A stretch of 10,927 bases of DNA. Origin: Caryophanales bacterium UBA6769. GTDB lineage: Bacteria > Bacillota > Bacilli > Bacillales > UBA6769. Of the stretch, positions 4,658-10,927 are shown piece by piece (the first letter of the stretch is position 1; every line of letters starts with the position of its first letter). The translations under genes and the position numbers were made by a program. The notes under the pieces were generated by a model. That model was not told where the DNA came from. It saw only the letters and a list, made by a program, of their open reading frames with translations, and made no database searches. The stretch is taken from assembly GCA_002453275.1 (NCBI GenBank), contig DKGN01000207.1, forward strand, positions 1-10,927, written 5' to 3'.

Positions 4658-5581
4658 TTGAAAAAAATCTACGGTTTATTGCTAATGGTAATGTTGTTTT
4701 GGGGATTGAATGTATCGGCATTGAAGGTGCTTGTTACCCATTTTGATCCGATCCTACTAACTGCGTTACGAATCTTTATTGCTGGAATTACCGTTTTAAT
4801 TATGACAAAAATGATGGGTATTTTTCGTTTGCCGACGAAACGAGAGCTTACGACGCTCGCATATATTGCGATTTTTAATGTGATCTTGCATCATACTTTT
4901 TTAGCGCTCGGTGTAGCGAATACGACTGGCGTGAATACAGGCATTATTTTAGGGGCGAATCCACTCGTCGTTTTAATGCTTTCGATTTTACTGTTAAAAT
5001 CGGCGTTTACACGCTTACGGATAGTCGGATTTGTTCTTGGATTTATTGGAATTATCGTGACATCACTCGCAGGGGTAGATGGTCTTTCATCTCTATCCAT
5101 TGGGGATCTCATGATTTTTATTTCAATGCTTACGCAAGCGTACAGTTTTATTTTAATTAGTAAATTGAACCCTACCTTTGACCCGCGCTTGTTAACAGGG
5201 TACATGCTTGTGCTTGGTTCCTTCGCTATTTTTGTCGTTGGGTTAACGTTTGAATCAAATGTTGCACAATTGATAAATTTGGTTTCTATGAAATACGGAC
5301 TTATCTTTTTGTTTAGTGCGCTACTTTGTACTGCAGTCGGCCACATGGTATATAATTTTGCGATTCAAAAAGTAGGCCCTGCGGAAACAGCAATCTTCGT
5401 TAATTTGAATACGCTTTTTGCGGTGACAGGTGCGATGGTGTTCCTCGGAGAACCGATCGTTATGAATCATATTATCGGGTTTGTGTTTATTTTAATTGGT
5501 GTGTTTTTCGGTTCAGGAGCTGTTGAATACATGATAAGGTCGAGAAAAATCAAGATGAAACAAGAAAGTCTTAAGGAATAG
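4658..5581 (+). CDS. EamA-family (drug/metabolite transporter superfamily) permease
   Basis: The protein has 307 residues from the chosen start and about ten hydrophobic helices in two EamA repeats. The first repeat begins GLLLMVMLFWGLN; the second ends near FVNLNTLFAVTGAMVFLGEP, the usual place of a conserved Pro/Glu-containing turn. The short basic C-terminus (RSRKIKMKQESLKE) should be cytoplasmic. Family members move small metabolites, often outwards; substrate cannot be read from sequence. The longest frame starts at ATG 4613, but that codon is part of the -10 box and has no ribosome site. TTG 4658 has AGGTG five bases upstream and begins right at the first helix, so I prefer it. It is the first gene of the operon, with the monooxygenase 19 bases downstream. 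Export of the pathway's substrate or product is a reasonable inference. Confidence 0.85.
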   Translation: MKKIYGLLLMVMLFWGLNVSALKVLVTHFDPILLTALRIFIAGITVLIMTKMMGIFRLPTKRELTTLAYIAIFNVILHHTFLALGVANTTGVNTGIILGANPLVVLMLSILLLKSAFTRLRIVGFVLGFIGIIVTSLAGVDGLSSLSIGDLMIFISMLTQAYSFILISKLNPTFDPRLLTGYMLVLGSFAIFVVGLTFESNVAQLINLVSMKYGLIFLFSALLCTAVGHMVYNFAIQKVGPAETAIFVNLNTLFAVTGAMVFLGEPIVMNHIIGFVFILIGVFFGSGAVEYMIRSRKIKMKQESLKE

Positions 5582-5600
5582 ATCATATAGGAGAATGCTT

Positions 5601-6752
5601 GTGAAAAAGTTTATCATTATCGGAGGTGGCATCGGAGGTCTGACAGCAGCATTGACGCTGCAAAAGTCCGGACACTCTGTGCAGGTTTTTGAAGCAGCGT
5701 GTGTTCTTGAGCCTGTCGGGGCTGGTCTTGGTGTTGGGTCAAATGCGTTACGAGCGTTGTATGATGCAGGAGTGGGCGAGCAGGTTGAAGCACTTGGCAA
5801 CCGGTTAGATATTCTAGATTTTTATGATGCAGATGGTCAGTTATTAAATGAAATGAGCTTAACAGAGTTAGCGGAAAAACATCAGGTGAACAATGTGACG
5901 ATCCATCGTGCAGATTTACATAAAACGTTGCAAGCTGCATTATTACCAAACACGATCCACTTAAATAAAACGTGTGTCGATGTTTATCAAGACGAGGAAA
6001 AAGCTGTCGTCAAGTTTGCGGATGGAACGGTCGCTGAAGCTGATTATGTCATCGCAGCGGATGGCATTCATTCTTCCATTAGACAGTCCGTCAATGCGAA
6101 TGCTACTGTACGTTATTCAGGCTATACGTGCTGGCGCGGAGTCGTTTCACATGCAACAAATCCTCATGGTTCTCATACGTCAACAGAGCTGTGGGGACGG
6201 GGCGAACGGTTCGGAATCGTCCCCTTGCAACGTAATCGTGTCTACTGGTTTGCGTGTTTAAATGCAGAACGGCAAGCAAAAAAATATACACGCTTTAAAG
6301 TAGAGGACGTCGCTCGCCAATTTGCTGATTTTCCAGCTGAGGTTACAGACCTCGTGCTTGCAACGAAAGAAAATCACTTGCTCCATCATGATATTGAAGA
6401 TATTCGCCCGTTAAATAAATTCGTGTATGGTCGGATTATATTGCTTGGTGATGCTGCGCATGCGACGACACCGAACATGGGGCAGGGTGCTGGTCAAGCG
6501 ATGGAGGACGCGATCGTTTTAGCTAATTGCTTTAATACATTTGAACGAGCTGATGACGCATTACATCGCTACGAACAAAAACGGGTGAAACGGACAAAAA
6601 AGATAATCATGATGTCCCGGTACATCGGTGTAGGGGCACAGCTTGAAAATAGGCTTGTCACCTCGGTACGAAATGCACTGTTTCGGTGGGTACCTCCGCG
6701 TGTACTATTAAGAAACTTTGAATTTTTGCTAGATGTTGATTTAACAGCGTAA
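5601..6752 (+). CDS. Class A FAD-dependent monooxygenase (aromatic hydroxylase type)
   Basis: The protein has 383 residues and belongs to the single-component NAD(P)H-dependent flavoprotein hydroxylases related to salicylate and 3-hydroxybenzoate hydroxylases. The N-terminal GGGIGG (8-13) binds the FAD dinucleotide, with Glu31 at the end of strand 2 for the ribose. The DG motif is AADGIHSSIR (152-161). The GD motif is LLGDAAHATTPNMGQGAG (281-298), with the GQGAG loop against the flavin. These enzymes usually add a hydroxyl to an activated ring, but some are epoxidases or act on other compounds, so the substrate is open. GTG 5601 follows AGGAG by seven bases. An in-frame ATG at 5595 lies one base from AGGAG, too close to be used well. 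The next gene's ribosome site overlaps its stop codon, which implies co-expression. Confidence 0.9.
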   Translation: MKKFIIIGGGIGGLTAALTLQKSGHSVQVFEAACVLEPVGAGLGVGSNALRALYDAGVGEQVEALGNRLDILDFYDADGQLLNEMSLTELAEKHQVNNVTIHRADLHKTLQAALLPNTIHLNKTCVDVYQDEEKAVVKFADGTVAEADYVIAADGIHSSIRQSVNANATVRYSGYTCWRGVVSHATNPHGSHTSTELWGRGERFGIVPLQRNRVYWFACLNAERQAKKYTRFKVEDVARQFADFPAEVTDLVLATKENHLLHHDIEDIRPLNKFVYGRIILLGDAAHATTPNMGQGAGQAMEDAIVLANCFNTFERADDALHRYEQKRVKRTKKIIMMSRYIGVGAQLENRLVTSVRNALFRWVPPRVLLRNFEFLLDVDLTA

Positions 6753-6764
6753 GGAGTGGAAAGG

Positions 6765-7553
6765 ATGAAGTTGGGCTTAATTGGAAGTGGAGCACTTGGA
6801 ACATTTTTATTAGAAAAATTAAATGAAGAAAACCATTTACACGGTGTTACGATTCAAGCAATTTTTGACGAAAGAAAAAAGTCAAAGGCAAAGCTTGGAG
6901 AACTGTCAGAACAATATAATGTAGCTGCTTACCAAAATTTAGACGACTTTCTCCAGTCAGGTATTGATGTTGTCGTAGAATGTGCAAATATCGAAGCTGT
7001 TCGTATGTATGCACCTCAAATCATTGCGCAGAAGAATTTACTCATTATTAGTATCGGCGCACTTGTCGATCAAGTGTTTTATGCCGATTTGCAAAAGATT
7101 GCTAAGACGAATAATCAAAAAATATTACTCCCGTCAGGTGCGATCGGAGGGCTTGATCTCATACAGGCTGCGAAGTTGTCAGGCAACCTACAAGAGGTTG
7201 TGATTACGACGAGAAAACCTGCAGCGTCACTTGTGGATGCTAATACGGATCGGGAACAAGTTATTTTTGATGGATTGGCAACGAAAGCAATTGAACAATT
7301 TCCAAAAAACATTAATGTTGCAATTATACTGTCGCTCGCTGGGCTCGGTTCTAATGACACGAAAGTGAAAATTATCGCAGATCCGAATGTCGATAAAAAC
7401 ATTCATTCGATTCAAGCACGTGGCGATTTTGGCGAGTTTACATTGACGATTGAAAATTTTCCAATGCCAAGCAATCCGAAGACGAGCTATTTAACAGCAC
7501 TTAGCATTCTTGCTTCGATAAAGTCTCTTCTCGATCCCGTCGTTATTGGCTAA
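6765..7553 (+). CDS. nadX: Aspartate dehydrogenase (NadX) family oxidoreductase
   Basis: The protein has 262 residues, normal for NAD(P)-dependent L-aspartate dehydrogenase, which makes iminoaspartate or oxaloacetate plus ammonia. The Rossmann motif is GSGALG (7-12), and Asp35 ends strand 2, suggesting NAD preference. Family blocks are VECANIEAV (71-79), LPSGAIGGLDLIQAA (122-136), TTRKP (148-152), NVAIILSLAGLG (184-195), IADPNVDKNIHSIQARGDFG (204-223, with His214 where the catalytic His is expected) and NPKTSYLTALS (237-247). ATG 6765 follows AAGGAG by eight bases; an in-frame GTG at 6756 is part of that ribosome site and is rejected. It lies between a ring hydroxylase and a ring-cleavage enzyme rather than with nadA or nadC. 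Its true substrate may therefore be another amino- or imino-compound, or it may supply NAD precursors. Confidence 0.85.
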   Translation: MKLGLIGSGALGTFLLEKLNEENHLHGVTIQAIFDERKKSKAKLGELSEQYNVAAYQNLDDFLQSGIDVVVECANIEAVRMYAPQIIAQKNLLIISIGALVDQVFYADLQKIAKTNNQKILLPSGAIGGLDLIQAAKLSGNLQEVVITTRKPAASLVDANTDREQVIFDGLATKAIEQFPKNINVAIILSLAGLGSNDTKVKIIADPNVDKNIHSIQARGDFGEFTLTIENFPMPSNPKTSYLTALSILASIKSLLDPVVIG

Positions 7554-7568
7554 TTGAACTTAACGCAA

Positions 7569-7584
7569 TGATTACGGTAAATCA
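7569..7584. promoter_or_regulatory. Inverted repeat between nadX and mhqE
   Basis: TGATT-N6-AATCA is a perfect 5-bp inverted repeat in the 73-base gap, the only sizeable gap in the operon. It could be a regulator site for the mhqED part or chance. A weak TTGAAC...GTAAAT promoter-like pair (7554-7582) overlaps it, so an internal start cannot be excluded. Confidence 0.2.
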
Positions 7585-7626
7585 ATCTTGTGAAAAAGCG
7601 AAGGAAGACATAGGAGTGAAAAAGAT

Positions 7627-8565
7627 ATGGGTAAAAAAACGTCGGGCATTCACCACATTACAGCGATCGTTGGTCATCCCCAAGAGAATGTCGATTTTTA
7701 CGCCGGAGTTTTAGGCTTACGCTTAGTAAAGCAAACGGTGAATTTTGATGATCCGGGTACGTATCATTTTTATTTTGGTGACGAGAGTGGGACTCCAGGA
7801 ACGATTATTACATTTTTTCCGTGGGCAGACGCTCGTCAAGGTGTTACCGGAGACGGTCAAGTCGGTGTAACGTCCTACGTCGTTCCGGAAGGCTCGTTTT
7901 TATTTTGGGAGAGGCGATTGAACATGTTTAAGATCCCTTTTACGAAAACGACACGCTTTGGTGAAGATTATTTGCAGTTTGATGACCCACATGGACTTCA
8001 TGTGGAACTCGTTGAAAGGGAAGAAGGAAAAAGAAGTGAATGGAGCTTCGGCAACGTTACTCAAGACGAGGCAATTAAAGGCTTTGGCGGAGCGACACTG
8101 TTTTCAGCTAATCCAAATGAAACAGCAAACGTATTGGAGAATATGCTTGGACTCGAATTCGTCAAGCAAGAAGGAGAGTTTGCTCGTTACCGTTCCTCCG
8201 CAACGATAGGCAATACAATTGATTTGAAAGTAACGACGAATCACCCTGGGCAAATGGGTGTCGGGACCGTTCACCACATTGCATGGCGGGCAGAGGATGA
8301 TGCAGACCAATTGGCTTGGAAAAATCTCGTTGCTAAAAATGGCTTAGGCGTGACCCCTGTCCAAGATCGGAATTACTTTAATTCGATTTACTTTCGGGAG
8401 CGTGGACAAATTTTGTTTGAAATAGCGACAGATGCTCCAGGATTTGCAATTGATGAATCGTTTGAAGCATTAGGCGAAAAATTGAAGCTACCTCCACAGT
8501 ATGAACGGCATCGAGATCAAATTGAACGAAGACTACTGCCGTTTCAAGTGCGAGATTTGGATTAA
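7627..8565 (+). CDS. mhqE: MhqE/MhqO/MhqA-type ring-cleavage dioxygenase (VOC family)
   Basis: The protein has 312 residues and two glyoxalase/VOC modules. The first begins SGIHHITAIVGHPQENVDFY; the second begins near residue 151 (KGFGGATLFSANPNETANVL). Likely metal ligands are His9 or His10, His216 or His217 in GTVHHIAWR, and Glu265 in ILFEIATD, in the order expected for extradiol dioxygenases. In B. subtilis, MhqA, MhqE and MhqO are proposed to open hydroquinone or catechol rings during quinone stress. I use mhqE because mhqD follows 13 bases later, as in B. subtilis mhqED; assignment among the three paralogues is not certain. The ATG is eight bases after AGGAGTG. The substrate may be the product of the upstream monooxygenase. 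Confidence 0.9.
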   Translation: MGKKTSGIHHITAIVGHPQENVDFYAGVLGLRLVKQTVNFDDPGTYHFYFGDESGTPGTIITFFPWADARQGVTGDGQVGVTSYVVPEGSFLFWERRLNMFKIPFTKTTRFGEDYLQFDDPHGLHVELVEREEGKRSEWSFGNVTQDEAIKGFGGATLFSANPNETANVLENMLGLEFVKQEGEFARYRSSATIGNTIDLKVTTNHPGQMGVGTVHHIAWRAEDDADQLAWKNLVAKNGLGVTPVQDRNYFNSIYFRERGQILFEIATDAPGFAIDESFEALGEKLKLPPQYERHRDQIERRLLPFQVRDLD

Positions 8566-8578
8566 AGGAGCGGGAAGA

Positions 8579-9187
8579 ATGGAACACTTGTTTATCGGAA
8601 AAAATCCAAATAAACCAACGCTATTGTTGCTTCATGGGACAGGCGGGAATGAACGTGACATGCTTCCACTCGCAGAAGTAATTGATAGTGAGGCATCTGT
8701 CTTAAGTGTGCGTGGAAATATATTGGAAAATGGCATGCCACGCTTTTTTAAAAGATTGGCAGAAGGCGTGTTTGATGAAAAGGATCTTATTTTTCGCACG
8801 AAAGAATTAAACGAATTTCTTAATGAAGCAGCGGAACAGCATCAATTTGATCGTCATAATTTAATCGCTGTCGGCTATTCTAACGGTGCAAATATTGCAG
8901 CTAGCTTATTATTTCAGATTGAAAATTCTTTAAAAGCAGCGATTTTGCACCATCCTATGGTACCGAGAAGGGACATTGAGCTACCAAACTTAGCTGAAAA
9001 GCAAATTTTCATTGGTGCAGGGGTAAACGATCCAATCTGTTCTCCCGAAGAATCAAAAGAACTGCAAGCATTATTTGAAAAAGCGAATGCAAATGTAACA
9101 ATCCATTGGGAAAAGATGGGCCATCAATTAACAATGCAAGAAGTTCAAGCCGCAGCTGAATGGTATCATAAGCAAAATTTCAGTTAA
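8579..9187 (+). CDS. mhqD: MhqD-type alpha/beta hydrolase (carboxylesterase family)
   Basis: The protein has 202 residues, the size of B. subtilis MhqD, and is a compact phospholipase/carboxylesterase-type hydrolase. LLLLHGTGGNE (15-25) forms the oxyanion loop. The nucleophile is Ser101 in GYSNGAN (99-105), the acid Asp151 in GVNDPIC (148-154), and the base His182 in MGHQLT (180-185). No signal peptide is seen, so it acts in the cytoplasm. The frame is open 26 codons upstream inside mhqE, but the ATG at 8579 has AAAGGAG eight bases before it, overlapping the mhqE stop. It is the last gene of the operon and would be expected to hydrolyse an ester or lactone from ring cleavage; the real substrate is unknown. 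Its stop codon overlaps that of dinB on the other strand. Confidence 0.9.
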   Translation: MEHLFIGKNPNKPTLLLLHGTGGNERDMLPLAEVIDSEASVLSVRGNILENGMPRFFKRLAEGVFDEKDLIFRTKELNEFLNEAAEQHQFDRHNLIAVGYSNGANIAASLLFQIENSLKAAILHHPMVPRRDIELPNLAEKQIFIGAGVNDPICSPEESKELQALFEKANANVTIHWEKMGHQLTMQEVQAAAEWYHKQNFS

Positions 9188-10275
9188 AAAAGCGTGAGCT
9201 GCTCATACTGATTTCCCTTTGATTCGTCACGTTTATTTTCTGAAATGAGTTCGGAGGTTGTTACTCCAAGTAGGCGAACGGATTGTCCTTCTAAATCGAA
9301 CGCATCTAATAATTGCTCCGCATGATAGGATAGCGTCACTTGATCATTTGCATGGCGCTCAAGTGTGACGCGCCTCGTTCGCTCGGAAAAATCAGCAAAC
9401 TTCACTTTAAGAACGACGCACTTTGCAACGAGTTCGTTGGCTCGTAGACGTTCACTCACATGCTCAGCTAATTGTTGAATAATAGGTAACATGTCCACTT
9501 TATTACTCAAATTTTGTCGTAGAGTCGTTTCTTTCCCAAGTGACTTCCTTTCTCGATTGGGATTGACGCGGCGACGATCGATTCCGCGTACATTTTGATA
9601 AAGGGTTCGCCCCCGCTCGTGAAACTCATGAACGAGCGTTTCTTCACTCAAAGTACGTAAATCTTTCCCATTTTTTATCCCTAGTTGTAGAAATTTCTCT
9701 TCAGTTACTTTGCCAACACCAAAAAAATCTCCAATTGGAATGTGATCGATAAAGGATGGAGCTTGTTCAGGGGTAACGACCGTTAACCCGTCTGGTTTTT
9801 GATAACCTGATGCGACCTTTGCCAAAAACTTATTATAAGAGACACCAGCAGAGGCAGTTAATTTCGTTTCGGTGAAAATTTTTTGTTTTATTTCTTTCGC
9901 GATCAACGTGGCAGAAGTTATCCCGACTTTATTATGTGTGACATCTAAGTAGGCTTCATCAAGAGCGAGCGGTTCCACGAGATCTGTAAACGAGAAAAAA
10001 ATTTGCATAATTTGCTTGGAGACAGCGCGGTATTTTCCCATATTTGTCCGTATGAAAATAGCATGAGGGCACTTTCGTTGAGCAATACTTGACGGCATTG
10101 CTGAATGAATGCCATATTTACGTGCTTCATAGGAGCACGTTGCGACGACACCACGTGTATTCGGAAGTCCGCCAACGATGACAGGTTTCCCGCGAAGCTG
10201 TGGATTGTCTCTCTGTTCAACGGCGGCGAAAAAAGCATCCATGTCAACATGAATGATTTTACGTATTACTTCCAT
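9184..10275 (-). CDS. dinB: DNA polymerase IV (Y-family translesion polymerase)
   Basis: The protein has 363 residues, full length for bacterial DinB, which copies past damaged bases at stalled forks. HVDMDAFFAAVE (9-20) carries the metal ligand Asp11, and Phe16 is the probable steric gate against ribonucleotides. ATCSYEARKYGI (45-56) contacts the incoming nucleotide. ALDEAYLDVT (104-113) supplies Asp106 and Glu107. SAGVSYNKFLAKVAS (142-156) and the helix-hairpin-helix GVGKVTEEKF (186-195) follow. The little-finger domain ends in QLTLF (359-363), a beta-clamp-binding motif at the very C-terminus. Eighteen more codons are open upstream, but ATG 10275 has GGAGGGTG six bases before it. I see no Gram-positive LexA box (CGAAC-N4-GTTCG type) upstream, so damage induction is not supported. 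It converges on mhqD with overlapping stops. Confidence 0.96.
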   Translation of the reverse strand: MEVIRKIIHVDMDAFFAAVEQRDNPQLRGKPVIVGGLPNTRGVVATCSYEARKYGIHSAMPSSIAQRKCPHAIFIRTNMGKYRAVSKQIMQIFFSFTDLVEPLALDEAYLDVTHNKVGITSATLIAKEIKQKIFTETKLTASAGVSYNKFLAKVASGYQKPDGLTVVTPEQAPSFIDHIPIGDFFGVGKVTEEKFLQLGIKNGKDLRTLSEETLVHEFHERGRTLYQNVRGIDRRRVNPNRERKSLGKETTLRQNLSNKVDMLPIIQQLAEHVSERLRANELVAKCVVLKVKFADFSERTRRVTLERHANDQVTLSYHAEQLLDAFDLEGQSVRLLGVTTSELISENKRDESKGNQYEQLTLF

Positions 10276-10319
10276 TTCTCTCACCCTCCAAACTATGTTA
10301 AAATCGTTCTCATTGTTAG

Positions 10320-10328
10320 ATTGTACCA
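10320..10328 (-). promoter_or_regulatory. Possible dinB promoter (extended -10)
   Basis: The minus strand reads TGGTACAAT, a TACAAT -10 with the TGn extension, about 45 bases upstream of the start codon. No convincing -35 is present. It would give a leader of about 38 bases ending in the GGAGGGTG ribosome site. Confidence 0.4.
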
Positions 10329-10377
10329 TGTTTTTGTTAGAAAAAAGTTCATTAAAAGGATGAGTGCTAGTCCTGAA

Positions 10378-10927
10378 TTACTTCAGTTTGTTATCTAATA
10401 AGCTTCTAAATCGTTCTGGCTCATCAAGACGAATGGCGACCTGAGAATAGGTTCGATTCATGCCTAAAAACAAGACGGCTTCTATTCGTTCATTCAGTTC
10501 GATTAGGCAGTCGGGCTTGGCATCCTCAAAGTCTTTTGCAATAAATTCAAGCAAGTTTTTATCCTTTTTAGATTGAATTGCAGCGTTATGACCCCATGTG
10601 ATCGTTTTGATTTTATCTAACGGGATGATGATTCTTTTTCCAAGCCCTTGGGATAAATAGATTTTGTCGTCCGTAACATATGTTGGATTATAGCGCATAG
10701 CTTGCAAATCTCCGATTAAATAAATGACAGAGTATACGTTCAGAACGAGAAGAATAATTGCAACGATTAATGATTTACTATGTAGCCACCAGTGGATGCC
10801 AATCGTCTCAATGATAATCGCATGAATGAGCATAATATAAAAAGCTGTGACACTTGTATTTTTGTGAAGTGAAAAATAATTCGGTCCTTCGGGAACGGGT
10901 TTTTTCCACATTGTAAAAGCGTAATAA
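10378..10927 (-). CDS. Membrane protein with soluble C-terminal domain, probably 5'-truncated by the window edge
   Basis: I do not recognise a named gene. The first ATG (10911) gives 177 residues, but it lacks a ribosome site, and the frame stays open without a stop up to the edge (reading ...YYAFT before the Met). The true start is therefore probably outside the window. From that ATG there are two membrane segments (about 21-40 and 46-67), with an IHAIIIETIGIHWWLHSKS stretch (29-47). A soluble part of about 110 residues follows. Its start (YVTDDKIYLSQGLGKR, then IIIPLDKI) looks like the beta-strand pattern of bacterial PH-like domains; this is only an impression. Similar proteins occur in Bacillus as unnamed integral membrane proteins. 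Behind its stop there is only a weak hairpin and a TTTTTT stretch near 10342-10347 before the dinB promoter, so readthrough into dinB is possible. Confidence 0.7.
   Translation of the reverse strand, partial: YYAFTMWKKPVPEGPNYFSLHKNTSVTAFYIMLIHAIIIETIGIHWWLHSKSLIVAIILLVLNVYSVIYLIGDLQAMRYNPTYVTDDKIYLSQGLGKRIIIPLDKIKTITWGHNAAIQSKKDKNLLEFIAKDFEDAKPDCLIELNERIEAVLFLGMNRTYSQVAIRLDEPERFRSLLDNKLK

Noticed and set aside
5595..5600. ATG 5595 as start of the monooxygenase
   Set aside because: Only one base separates it from AGGAG. GTG 5601 has the normal seven-base spacing and gives the expected N-terminus.
5617..6291. Other-frame and antisense open stretches inside the monooxygenase gene
   Set aside because: They are shadows of a gene with clear FAD motifs and have no initiation signals.
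6756..6764. GTG 6756 as start of the NadX-like gene
   Set aside because: It is part of the AAGGAG ribosome site that serves ATG 6765.
7554..7626. Independent mhqED promoter or MhqR operator
   Set aside because: The only promoter-like pair (TTGAAC and GTAAAT) has poor matches, and no MhqR-like ATCTCGAAT palindrome is present. Only a short inverted repeat is listed.
8501..8578. Longer mhqD frame starting inside mhqE
   Set aside because: The added residues are mhqE in another frame. ATG 8579 has AAAGGAG and gives 202 residues, the family size.
10276..10377. LexA box upstream of dinB
   Set aside because: GAACG occurs, but no matching inverted half-site follows at the right spacing.

Overview
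The window looks like chromosomal DNA of a low-GC Gram-positive bacterium of the Bacillaceae. The reasons are strong AGGAGG-type ribosome binding sites, frequent TTG and GTG starts, sigma-A-like promoters, an FMN riboswitch of Bacillus type in front of ribU, an MhqE-MhqD gene pair, and perfect Spo0A-box heptamers. Genus and species cannot be read from the sequence. I see no rRNA, tRNA, CRISPR array, phage gene or insertion sequence.

Layout from left to right. Positions 1-39 resemble the tail of an intergenic repeat common in Bacillaceae. A bidirectional terminator follows, then a squalene/phytoene synthase-family gene on the minus strand (119-937). A 370-base divergent regulatory region (938-1307) holds two perfect 0A boxes and two hairpins. 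It leads into a two-gene plus-strand unit: a small four-helix membrane protein and a class 2 (quinone-dependent) dihydroorotate dehydrogenase, pyrD. A DUF3267-type membrane protein with an HExxH motif (2769-3332, minus) converges on pyrD, and the two stop codons overlap. From 3569 to 4552 lies a complete riboflavin-uptake module: promoter, FMN aptamer, antiterminator/terminator switch, ribU and its own terminator.

The largest unit is a probable five-gene plus-strand operon (promoter about 4587-4614, genes 4658-9187). It encodes an EamA/DMT permease, a class A FAD monooxygenase, an aspartate-dehydrogenase (NadX)-family enzyme, an MhqE/MhqO-type ring-cleavage dioxygenase and an MhqD-type serine hydrolase. 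MhqE and MhqD homologues protect Bacillus subtilis against quinones. The permease, hydroxylase and amino-acid-dehydrogenase-like enzyme in front of them suggest a larger pathway for processing or exporting an aromatic or quinone compound. I do not recognise this exact five-gene set, and it is the best candidate for something undescribed here.

The right end holds dinB (DNA polymerase IV, minus), whose stop codon also overlaps that of mhqD, and a membrane protein (10378 to the edge, minus) whose reading frame stays open to the window edge and is probably cut off at its N-terminus.
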